NCBI GenBank assembly: GCA_937988705.1 | Contig: CALKIA010000487.1 | Coordinates: 1 to 5,520 of the forward strand | From: an uncultured Chloroflexota bacterium | Lineage (GTDB): Bacteria; Chloroflexota; Anaerolineae; Aggregatilineales; Phototrophicaceae | Reading direction: 5' to 3' | DNA: 5,520 nt | Shown: positions 1-5,518 of the stretch, in pieces | Numbering within the stretch: position 1 is the first letter of the stretch | Layout: every line of letters starts with the position of its first letter | Position numbers and translations under genes: made by a program | The notes under the pieces: generated by a model | What the model saw: only the letters and a program-made list of their open reading frames with translations | The model's database searches: none | Told to the model about the DNA's origin: nothing

Positions 1-1104
1 ATGGTGTCGTTCAGCAGTTGGAATGGCACGCCCATGCACGCCAACGCGTATCTGATCAATGATGTGCTCAAAGGGGAGCTCGGCTTCGAAGGCTTTGTCG
101 TCTCCGACTGGCAGGGCATCGACCTCGTCGCGGCGGATTACTATGACGCGGTCGTCGCGTCGATCAACGCGGGCGTCGATATGAACATGGTGCCGCAGGA
201 CTATGGCCGTTTCATCCGCACGTTGACGCAGGCCGTTGAGAGCGGTGATGTAGCGCAGGAACGCATCGACGATGCCGTGCGTCGCATTCTGCGCGCGAAA
301 TTTTCCGTCGGCCTGTTTGACCGGGAGACGGGCGATGGGGCGACACTGGATCAGGTCGGTTCAGCCGAACACCGCGCGCTGGCGCGGCAGGCGGTGAGCG
401 AATCGCTCGTGCTGCTCAAAAATGACGCGGCGCTGCCCATTTCCACTGACGCTGCAACGATTTTCGTCGCCGGGAGCGCGGCTGACGACCTCGGGATTCA
501 GGCGGGCGGTTGGACGATCGAGTGGCAGGGCGGCACGGGTGACATCACCCTCGGCACGACCATCCTGGACGGCATCACGGCGGTCGCGGGCACGAATACG
601 CATATCGCCTATGAGAAACTGGGGCGCTTCGAGAGCATTCACGACGCAGCGGGTAACCCCGCCATCGCCGACTTCGGCATCGTGGTGGTCGGCGAAGAAC
701 CCTACGCGGAATGGGAAGGTGACAACGGGGGTCTCAACCTCACGCGCGGCGACCGCACCACGATTGAGCGCGTACGTGAACAGAGCGAGAAGTTGATCGT
801 GATTGTCGTTTCGGGGCGGCCAATGGTCATCACCGACCAGCTCAATCTGGCGGATGCGGTGGTTGCAGCATGGCTGCCCGGGACGGAAGGCACAGGCGTC
901 GCGGATGTGCTGTTCGGTCACCTACCGTTCACCGGGACGCTGCCGTTCACGTGGATGCGTTCCGCCGATCAGCTGCCGTTCGACTTCGCCAATCTGCCCA
1001 CCGAAGGCTGTACTGCGCCGCTGTTCCCTTACGGCTACGGTCTGACCTACGACAACAGCGCGTCGGAGTGGCTGGATCTCGCGGTCGAATGCGCCACGAG
1101 CTAG
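1..1104 (+). CDS. Glycoside hydrolase family 3 beta-glucosidase / exo-beta-glucanase, C-terminal part (5' end outside window)
   Basis: This enzyme probably removes glucose from the non-reducing ends of beta-glucans or cello-oligosaccharides with retention of configuration. The 367 visible residues begin inside the TIM-barrel domain. The stretch from Asn8-Gly9 to VVSDW (33-37) is the GH3 nucleophile block, with Asp36 as the expected nucleophile. The second domain (about 125-350) closely follows barley exoglucanase ExoI. It has GGWTIEWQG (169-177), GEEPYAEWEGDN (231-242) with Glu237 at the position of the ExoI acid/base Glu491, SGRP (271-274), AAWLPGTEG (289-297), and GYGLTY near the end. The ATG at position 1 is probably an internal Met: about 250 residues that precede the nucleophile in ExoI are absent, so the gene starts upstream. 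The protein ends shortly after GYGL, so it lacks the C-terminal fibronectin-III-like domain of many bacterial GH3 enzymes. A signal peptide cannot be judged. The family is clear, the substrate is inferred. Confidence 0.93.
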   Translation: MVSFSSWNGTPMHANAYLINDVLKGELGFEGFVVSDWQGIDLVAADYYDAVVASINAGVDMNMVPQDYGRFIRTLTQAVESGDVAQERIDDAVRRILRAKFSVGLFDRETGDGATLDQVGSAEHRALARQAVSESLVLLKNDAALPISTDAATIFVAGSAADDLGIQAGGWTIEWQGGTGDITLGTTILDGITAVAGTNTHIAYEKLGRFESIHDAAGNPAIADFGIVVVGEEPYAEWEGDNGGLNLTRGDRTTIERVREQSEKLIVIVVSGRPMVITDQLNLADAVVAAWLPGTEGTGVADVLFGHLPFTGTLPFTWMRSADQLPFDFANLPTEGCTAPLFPYGYGLTYDNSASEWLDLAVECATS

Positions 1105-1126
1105 GCTTACCCGTTCTTTGACTATC

Positions 1127-1154
1127 GGCGGGGCGCAGTTGACTGCGCCCCGCC
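1127..1154. terminator. Perfect 12-bp GC-rich hairpin between convergent genes, likely bidirectional terminator
   Basis: GGCGGGGCGCAG (1127-1138) pairs perfectly with CTGCGCCCCGCC (1143-1154) around a TTGA loop. It lies 22 bp after the GH3 stop and 7 bp after the end of the convergent yihY-like gene, which is where a shared terminator would sit. Neither side has a proper T-tract, so it is not a textbook intrinsic terminator. It may instead block transcripts or protect 3' ends from exonucleases. The 6-mer GACTAT flanks it on both sides (1120-1125 and 1160-1165). The second copy overlaps the yihY-like stop codon. Confidence 0.6.
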
Positions 1155-1161
1155 AGTCCGA

Positions 1162-2169
1162 CTATTTAGGAGCAGCACCGCCCTGCCCCGAAACTTCGGC
1201 AGGCGGCTTACGACCGCGATCCGCTTCTCGCTTGGCTTTGTACTCATTTTCCCATACGGCGTCGCTGTCCGGTTGAATGTGGGCGCCGTGATACCGTGCC
1301 CACACTTCGGTGAACTCCGCTCCAAACAACAGAATCTGCGCAGTATAGTAAATCCACACAAGGATCACCGTCAGCGACCCCGCTGCGCCAAAGACCGATC
1401 CCACATTGGCGCGGGAGAGATACAACCCCACGGCAAATTGACCGAGATACAGCAGCAGTCCCGTAAACGTCGCGCCGACGATCACATCCCGCCAGTGAAT
1501 TTCCACGTCGGGCAGTACCTGATAGACCAGCCCCACCAAAAACGTGATCACGGCGAGGCTCAGCACAAACTGCGCCACCCGGACGAAGATGATCACAGCC
1601 AGCGGCGCTGTTCCCGCATATTCGGCCTGTCGGTCGCCGTCCTCTTCCAGCACCAGATATTCCACTGGCTGATTCCGTTCCAGATTTGCATTGAGTGTGC
1701 CGTTAAGCACGGTCATGCCCAACAGTGTCACCGCCGCCAACACCACAACCACGAACGACTGCAACCGCGTTTTGACCAGCGTGAATGGGGATCGTCCCGG
1801 TCGCGCTTTCACCTCCCAAATTTTGTTGAGAGCCGTCTGCAATTGGGCGAACATCCCCGTTGCCCCCCAGACGACAACCGCCAACCACACGAGCGAACCG
1901 ACCACATCGCTGGTCGTCGTCTGATCCTCCAACAGCGATCCGATCAACTGTGCGGCTTGTTGACCCAGTGTGAGTTCAATGTTCTGCACAAGACTGGTCG
2001 CCGCCGAGCGTTGATCCATCACCAGTCCGAGCAGCAGCGCAATGATGATCAGCAATGGCGACAGCGAAAAGATGGCATAGTAGGCGAGCGCTGCCGCAAT
2101 GTGCGCTGCGCCGTCGTCATTCCATTCCTTGACCGTCTCTTTGAGCAAGAAAAGTGCCTGTTTAAGCAT
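1162..2169 (-). CDS. YihY/virulence factor BrkB family integral membrane protein
   Basis: This is a 335-residue inner-membrane protein of the YihY/BrkB family. Members were once annotated as ribonuclease BN by mistake, and their molecular function is not settled (transport or envelope roles have been suggested). A short amphipathic N-terminus leads to the family signature AAALAYYAIFSLSPLL (25-40), which runs into the first membrane segment. About six hydrophobic segments are visible, near residues 34-51, 89-107, 136-156, 188-216, 228-251 and 263-284. Other family hallmarks are NKIWEV (115-120), VYQVLPDVEIHWRDVIVGA (215-233), and the last helix GSLTVILVWIYYTAQILLFGAE (264-285). An acidic loop (169-184) lies between segments three and four. 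The tail from about 305 is hydrophilic, charged and rich in Lys/Arg, then Gly/Pro/Ala. The start is supported by an AGGGA Shine-Dalgarno sequence 8 nt upstream. The gene converges with the GH3 gene and diverges from the hydrolase gene, so it is probably transcribed alone. Confidence 0.93.
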   Translation of the reverse strand: MLKQALFLLKETVKEWNDDGAAHIAAALAYYAIFSLSPLLIIIALLLGLVMDQRSAATSLVQNIELTLGQQAAQLIGSLLEDQTTTSDVVGSLVWLAVVVWGATGMFAQLQTALNKIWEVKARPGRSPFTLVKTRLQSFVVVVLAAVTLLGMTVLNGTLNANLERNQPVEYLVLEEDGDRQAEYAGTAPLAVIIFVRVAQFVLSLAVITFLVGLVYQVLPDVEIHWRDVIVGATFTGLLLYLGQFAVGLYLSRANVGSVFGAAGSLTVILVWIYYTAQILLFGAEFTEVWARYHGAHIQPDSDAVWENEYKAKREADRGRKPPAEVSGQGGAAPK

Positions 2170-2177
2170 CTGATTGT

Positions 2178-2182
2178 TCCCT
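2178..2182 (-). promoter_or_regulatory. Ribosome binding site of the yihY-like gene
   Basis: The minus strand reads AGGGA here, followed by 8 nt and then the ATG that ends at 2169. The spacing is normal and supports this start codon. Confidence 0.6.
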
Positions 2183-2241
2183 AATGATGACTATTTCTAA
2201 TTATGGGCAGGATGGAGGCTGAACCGCTTCCCCTTTGCGCA

Positions 2242-2259
2242 TGAATTGTGTTACATTCA
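2242..2259. promoter_or_regulatory. Operator-like dyad in the divergent spacer
   Basis: TGAAT (2242-2246) and ATTCA (2255-2259) form inverted half-sites separated by 8 nt, and GT/AC inside also pair if one base is skipped. The dyad lies in the 132-bp spacer between the divergent yihY-like and hydrolase genes. It overlaps a weak -35 candidate (TTACAT, 2251-2256), which stands 18 bp before a weak -10 candidate (TTTAAA, 2275-2280) for the hydrolase gene. A short dyad like this can occur by chance. Confidence 0.25.
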
Positions 2260-2288
2260 CGTTGTCCACTACCATTTAAATACGATTT

Positions 2289-2294
2289 AAGGAG
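2289..2294 (+). promoter_or_regulatory. Ribosome binding site that decides the hydrolase start
   Basis: AAGGAG is followed by 7 nt and then ATG at 2302. This strong site selects the ATG over the in-frame GTG at 2248, which would add 18 charged or polar residues in front of the signal peptide. Confidence 0.85.
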
Positions 2295-2301
2295 AGTCTC
2301 C

Positions 2302-3147
2302 ATGAAGATGCCAGGCTGGACGCAGCGTGTACTCGTTTTGGTGCTAGTTCTAGGCTTATTTGCGGTAGTCGGCGGAGTGTTCGCGCAGGAACTGCCGACA
2401 CCCACCGAATCGGGGATGGCGGCCGTCAATGACATTGAGATGTACTACGCCACCTATGGCGACCCGGCCAACCCGGCGCTGCTGCTCCTGCATGGGGGTC
2501 TGGGCAATGCCGATTACTTCGTGAATCAGATTCCAGCTTTCATCGAGCATTTCTATGTAATCACGGCGGACAGCCGCGGCCACGGGCGCTCGACCATGTC
2601 TGATCAGCAGATCGGCTACGCGCTGATGGCGTCGGATGTGCTGGCGCTCGCCGATACCCTCGGTATTGAGCAATTCAGCCTCGTCGGTTGGAGCGATGGC
2701 GGCATCATCGGCCTTGATATCGCTATCAATCACCCGGACCGCCTGACCAAGCTGGTCGCGTATGGCGCGAACTACAATCCATCCGGCGTGCGCACTGACG
2801 TGGGCGACAGCGAACGCTTCAACGCCTACATCGAAATGGCGGCAGGCGACTACACGCTTTTGTCCCCCAATCCGGATAACTTCGAAACGTTCCTCAACAA
2901 CATCAGCAATATGTGGGCGACTGAGCCAAACTATAGCGAAGCTCAGATGCAAGGCATCACCACGCCGACCCTGTTTATCGACGGCATGCAGGAAGAAGCG
3001 ATTTATGTCGAACATGACCTCGAAATGACGCAGCTCGTCCCGAACTCTGACCTGTACCTTATGGGCGGCGTCGGGCACTTTGCCATGTGGGAAAACACGG
3101 AAGAATTCAACCGCGTCATCCTCGACTGGCTGCTGAACGAAGCCTAA
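2302..3147 (+). CDS. Secreted alpha/beta-fold hydrolase (esterase-like)
   Basis: This 281-residue serine hydrolase is probably exported. A short positive N-terminus (K2, R9) is followed by a Leu/Val-rich core (10-27) and a likely signal-peptidase cleavage after VFA (26-28), before Gln29. A lipobox is not present. The hydrolase fold shows the oxyanion-hole motif HGGLG (64-68), DSRGHGRS (90-97), and the nucleophile elbow GWSDG with Ser131. The catalytic histidine is His259 in GGVGHFAMWEN. The usual Asp of the triad is replaced by Glu: the position after beta-7 reads FIDGMQEEAI, with Glu231 where relatives have GxxD. The cap between about 150 and 215 is short. Related sequences are annotated loosely as pimeloyl-ACP methyl ester carboxylesterase-like, but that substrate is unlikely for a secreted protein, and the true ester is unknown. 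The gene ends in tandem stops, TAA TAG. The start is set by AAGGAG 7 nt upstream. It is divergent from the yihY-like gene and 143 bp before the PLP enzyme gene. Confidence 0.92.
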   Translation: MKMPGWTQRVLVLVLVLGLFAVVGGVFAQELPTPTESGMAAVNDIEMYYATYGDPANPALLLLHGGLGNADYFVNQIPAFIEHFYVITADSRGHGRSTMSDQQIGYALMASDVLALADTLGIEQFSLVGWSDGGIIGLDIAINHPDRLTKLVAYGANYNPSGVRTDVGDSERFNAYIEMAAGDYTLLSPNPDNFETFLNNISNMWATEPNYSEAQMQGITTPTLFIDGMQEEAIYVEHDLEMTQLVPNSDLYLMGGVGHFAMWENTEEFNRVILDWLLNEA

Positions 3148-3199
3148 TAGCGGAACTGGCGGCTAAAGACGCAAGCTTCTAGAATCATCAATTAAGTGG

Positions 3200-3229
3200 A
3201 GGGGTGAGGCGGCAGGCCTCACCCCTACG
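3200..3229 (-). repeat. Intergenic hairpin repeat with CGTAGGGG head
   Basis: AGGGGTGAGGC (3200-3210) pairs perfectly with GCCTCACCCCT (3216-3226) around a GGCAG loop. Read on the minus strand, the element begins CGTAGGGG (3229-3222), the same head as both arms of the repeat at 5388-5449, while the inner stem sequence differs. It lies between the hydrolase and PLP enzyme genes. No T-tract follows on either strand, so a dispersed repeat is more likely than a standard intrinsic terminator, although it may still affect the hydrolase mRNA 3' end. A separate 10-bp palindrome, GGAATATTCC (3229-3238), abuts it. Confidence 0.65.
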
Positions 3230-3277
3230 GAATATTCCACACTGACAGCAACAGTTTGCCTACCCCCATATCCTCCT

Positions 3278-3283
3278 AGGTGG
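3278..3283 (+). promoter_or_regulatory. Ribosome binding site of the PLP enzyme gene
   Basis: AGGTGG (3278-3283), continuing into GGAG up to 3285, precedes the ATG at 3291 with 5-7 nt spacing. It supports this start over the alternative +1-frame ATG at 3280. Confidence 0.65.
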
Positions 3284-3290
3284 AGACACC

Positions 3291-4334
3291 ATGCACGTTA
3301 ATGATCTGGAGACGCCTAGCGTCCTCATCAACCTCGACCGGATGGAACGCAATATCCGGCGCATGCAAGACCGCTGTACTGAACTGGGATTGGCTTTTCG
3401 TCCCCACATCAAGACGCACAAAATTCCCGCAATTGCCAAGCTGCAGATCGAAGCGGGCGCGGTCGGGATCGCCTGCCAGAAAGTGAGCGAAGCCCAAGTC
3501 TTTGCGGAGGCGGGGATCAATGATATTCAGATCCCCTACAACATTGTCGGCGAGAAAAAGACCGCGCGTTTGGCCGATCTCGCGCTTTATAATCGCGTAA
3601 CCGTCTCCGCCGACCACCCCATCACGATTGCGGGGCTATCCGATGCGGCGCGCGCCAATGACATCCGCATTCGCGTGATGGTCGATCTTGCCACTGATAT
3701 TCAGCGGACGGGCGCGCCCGTCGACGAGATAGTCATGCTGGCGCAAAAGATCGATAACGATGAGCATCTGCATTTCGCGGGTTTGCTCGTGTATCCCAGC
3801 ACAGCCAGTAACCGCCCCGCCATTCAGGAGGTTTTGACGCGCCTGCATCAGGCGGGGATCGGCGTAGAAAGCGTGAGCGGCGGCGGCTATGGCGCCTTCC
3901 TTCAAGCCGATCAAGTGCCGGAACTGACCGAAATCCGCGTCGGCACCTACCTCTTCAACGACATGAGCAGCGTGCACAAGGGTTGGACGACGATTGACGA
4001 CTGCGCCATGCACATCATGGCAACGGTGGTCAGCCGCCCGTCACCCGACCGCATGATTCTGGATGCGGGCAGCAAAACGCTGGCGGCCGACCGCGTCAAA
4101 GACACACACGGCTATATCGTCGAATACCCGGAAGCGCGCATCTACCAGTTGAGCGAAGAACACGCGCATGTCGACCTCAGCCAGTGCGCTGAACGTCCGG
4201 TCGTTGGGGAACGCGTCCACGTGATCCCCGTGCATACGTGCGTGGTGAGCAACCTGCATAATCAGCTTTACGGCGTGCGCGGTGAGGAAGTGGAAGTCGT
4301 GTGGGAGGTCGCCGCGCGGGGTAAAGTCTGGTAG
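3291..4334 (+). CDS. D-threonine aldolase / D-serine dehydratase family PLP-dependent enzyme
   Basis: This is a 347-residue fold-type III PLP enzyme (alanine-racemase-like N-terminal barrel plus C-terminal beta domain), probably cytoplasmic. It should act on a D-beta-hydroxy-amino acid, either by retro-aldol cleavage (D-threonine to glycine and acetaldehyde) or by dehydration (D-serine to pyruvate and ammonia). The N-terminus has the family opening LETPSVLINLDRMERNI (6-22). The Schiff-base block RPHIKTHK (37-44) has Lys41 as the expected PLP lysine. SVSGGGYG (195-201) fits the phosphate-binding loop. The metal site appears as PVHTCVVSNLHN (313-324): His315 and Cys317 match the His-x-Cys zinc pair of D-serine dehydratases and many D-threonine-aldolase-like proteins. 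The final stretch GVRGEEVEVVWEVAARGKVW is typical of proteins named D-TA family PLP-dependent enzyme. The length is normal and no break is visible. The family assignment is firm, but aldolase and dehydratase cannot be separated from sequence alone. Confidence 0.92.
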   Translation: MHVNDLETPSVLINLDRMERNIRRMQDRCTELGLAFRPHIKTHKIPAIAKLQIEAGAVGIACQKVSEAQVFAEAGINDIQIPYNIVGEKKTARLADLALYNRVTVSADHPITIAGLSDAARANDIRIRVMVDLATDIQRTGAPVDEIVMLAQKIDNDEHLHFAGLLVYPSTASNRPAIQEVLTRLHQAGIGVESVSGGGYGAFLQADQVPELTEIRVGTYLFNDMSSVHKGWTTIDDCAMHIMATVVSRPSPDRMILDAGSKTLAADRVKDTHGYIVEYPEARIYQLSEEHAHVDLSQCAERPVVGERVHVIPVHTCVVSNLHNQLYGVRGEEVEVVWEVAARGKVW

Positions 4335-4388
4335 ATCCGGCTCCATTTACTGGGACGAGGCTCGGTTTTCCAGCGCACCGGGCTTTGA

Positions 4389-4446
4389 CGAAGATCCGCG
4401 CCTACACCTCCGCTGCGCGGACGACGCGAGCGGCGGCAGATCTTCG
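4389..4446. repeat. Nested inverted repeat (58 nt) between the PLP enzyme and SDR genes
   Basis: An outer 8-bp arm, CGAAGATC (4389-4396), pairs with GATCTTCG (4439-4446). Inside it, CCGCT-G-CGCG (4410-4419) pairs with CGCG-AGCGG (4425-4433) around a GACGA loop, with one bulged G. The rest of the interior pairs poorly. The element is 55 bp past the PLP enzyme stop and 75 bp before the SDR start. It could be a terminator-like 3' structure, a leader, or a dispersed repeat. No T-tract follows on the plus strand, which makes an intrinsic terminator less likely. Confidence 0.45.
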
Positions 4447-4485
4447 GTAGCAGCTTAGTGATCGCCTCAATGCAGACAGCGTGAT

Positions 4486-4491
4486 TATACT
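4486..4491 (+). promoter_or_regulatory. Candidate -10 box of the SDR gene
   Basis: TATACT lies 30 bp before the SDR ATG, with a TG four bases before it resembling an imperfect extended -10. I see no good -35 hexamer at 16-18 bp spacing, so this rests on the -10 and its position alone. Confidence 0.25.
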
Positions 4492-4521
4492 CGGCAACGA
4501 GATTCGCTTGACAGGAACCTT

Positions 4522-5361
4522 ATGACTAATATGTCCTCGCAATTCATCAATGATCTATTCAGTTTGGAAGGCAAAACCGCCGTTGTGACCGGGGGAACGG
4601 GCGTCCTCGGCGGCATGATGGCCCGTGGTCTAGCGCAGGCCGGCGCCCAGGTCGCCATCGTCGGACGCCGCCGCGAGAAGGCCGAAGAAGTGGCCGCGAC
4701 GCTGCGCGCGGACGGCTACAGCGCGGTCGCTGCCCCCGGTGATGTCATGGATCGGGCACAGATGGACACCCTGCGCGATCAACTGACCGGCGAATGGGGC
4801 AAAATCGATATACTGCTCAACGCGGCGGGCGGGACGACTCCGGAAGCGACGGTACCAGCCGATAAAACCATCTTCGACATGTCGCTGGATGCCATGCGCC
4901 ACGTCATTGACCTCAACCTGATCGGCACGGTTATCCCATCGATGGTCTTGGGCGAAGCGATGGCGCAGCACAAAACCGGCTGCATCGTCAACATTTCGTC
5001 GATGAACGCGCAGCGCGCCCTCACGCGTTCACCCGCGTATTCGGCGGGCAAAGCGGGCATCGACAACTTCACACGCTGGATGGCCGTCGAACTGGCATCA
5101 AAGTTTGGCGAAGGACTGCGCGTGAATGCGATTGCACCGGGTTTCTTCATCGGGGATCAAAACCGCGCGCTGCTGCTCAACCCGGATAACAGCCTAACCA
5201 CACGCGGCCAGAAGATCATCGATCACACGCCTGCTGGCCGCTTCGGCAACCCCGAAGACCTGATTGGCGCGTTGATTTGGCTGTGCAGCCCCGGTGCGCG
5301 GTTCGTCAACGGCACGGTGATTATGGTCGATGGCGGTTTTAACGCCTTCAGTGGAATCTAA
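4522..5361 (+). CDS. Short-chain dehydrogenase/reductase, resembling SDR-type D-mannonate oxidoreductase (fructuronate reductase)
   Basis: This is a 279-residue classical SDR with a complete catalytic set: Asn132 in LNL, Ser160 in NISS, Tyr173 and Lys177 in YSAGK. The cofactor loop is TGGTGVLG (23-30), with Val28 where most classical SDRs have the middle Gly. NAAG (100-103) follows. Arg49-Arg51 after the second strand, with no acidic residue there, suggest NADP(H) over NAD(H). The segment ALLLNPDNSLTTRGQKII (216-233), then HTPAGRFG and the end GGFNAFSGI, recall the Bacillus UxuB/YjmF type, which interconverts D-fructuronate and D-mannonate in hexuronate breakdown. That specific activity is from memory of the family and is less certain than the SDR class. 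The start at 4522 has AGGA (4513-4516) 5 nt upstream, a better fit than the in-frame ATG at 4531. No other hexuronate gene is visible, so the pathway role stays unproven. Confidence 0.9.
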   Translation: MTNMSSQFINDLFSLEGKTAVVTGGTGVLGGMMARGLAQAGAQVAIVGRRREKAEEVAATLRADGYSAVAAPGDVMDRAQMDTLRDQLTGEWGKIDILLNAAGGTTPEATVPADKTIFDMSLDAMRHVIDLNLIGTVIPSMVLGEAMAQHKTGCIVNISSMNAQRALTRSPAYSAGKAGIDNFTRWMAVELASKFGEGLRVNAIAPGFFIGDQNRALLLNPDNSLTTRGQKIIDHTPAGRFGNPEDLIGALIWLCSPGARFVNGTVIMVDGGFNAFSGI

Positions 5362-5387
5362 ATGCCGCGTCCGGTAAGTTTTTCAAA

Positions 5388-5449
5388 TCGTAGGGGCAGA
5401 CCTATGTGTCTGCCCAGCTGAGAGCGCACACACAGGTGCGCCCCTACGA
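5388..5449. repeat. Double-hairpin inverted repeat (two CGTAGGGG units head-out)
   Basis: Two 27-nt units lie in opposite orientation, at 5389-5415 (plus) and 5448-5422 (minus), separated by AGCTGA. The outermost 10 bases, TCGTAGGGGC, pair perfectly across the element (5388-5397 with 5440-5449). Each unit can also fold on its own. The left one forms GGGCAGAC (5394-5401) with GTCTGCCC (5408-5415). The right one forms an 8-bp stem with one G-T wobble. The units match at 21 of 27 positions. No ORF of note lies inside. It starts 26 bp after the SDR stop, so it may also serve as a 3' mRNA structure. A single related unit occurs at 3200-3229. Confidence 0.75.
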
Positions 5450-5475
5450 AAACATTCGGTAATCCACTTTAGAAC

Positions 5476-5518
5476 AACTGCCCATTCCGCACGAGCGGAA
5501 AACCCGGAATGGGCAGTT
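5476..5518. terminator. 14-bp-stem inverted repeat with an alternative inner hairpin, possible terminator
   Basis: AACTGCCCATTCCG (5476-5489) pairs perfectly with CGGAATGGGCAGTT (5505-5518) around a 15-nt loop. A second fold, TTCCGC (5485-5490) with GCGGAA (5495-5500) around ACGA, uses the same left-arm bases and so excludes the full outer stem. The repeat ends two bases before the window edge, so a following T-tract or neighbouring gene cannot be seen. It may be a terminator for the SDR transcript or for a convergent gene beyond the edge, or another dispersed repeat. Confidence 0.5.

Noticed and set aside
1..3. ATG at the first base taken as the true start of the GH3 gene
   Set aside because: The protein begins only about 35 residues before the GH3 nucleophile, so most of the barrel domain must be encoded upstream of the window.
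1273..2184. Long plus-strand open frame (303 codons) opposite the yihY-like gene
   Set aside because: Its product is rich in His, Gln and Arg with no recognisable domain, and it is the antisense shadow of a clear membrane protein gene.
2248..2301. Upstream GTG start for the hydrolase
   Set aside because: The ATG at 2302 has a strong Shine-Dalgarno sequence at 7 nt and begins a normal signal peptide. The extension would spoil the signal peptide's N-terminus.
2356..3078. 240-codon minus-strand open frame opposite the hydrolase gene
   Set aside because: It is fully antisense to a gene with an intact catalytic triad and a signal peptide, and its product shows no family features.
3229..3238. GGAATATTCC palindrome as an operator
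   Set aside because: It is a single 10-bp palindrome with no nearby promoter elements and no second copy seen in the window. It is noted only as abutting the hairpin repeat.
5364..5383. Weak GCCG/CGGT stem followed by TTTTT just after the SDR stop, as an intrinsic terminator
   Set aside because: The stem is at most 4 bp with a wobble, and four bases separate it from the T-run, too weak to call.
5388..5518. CRISPR-like repeats in the last 130 bp
   Set aside because: The repeats are inverted, only two units are present, and no regular spacers exist.
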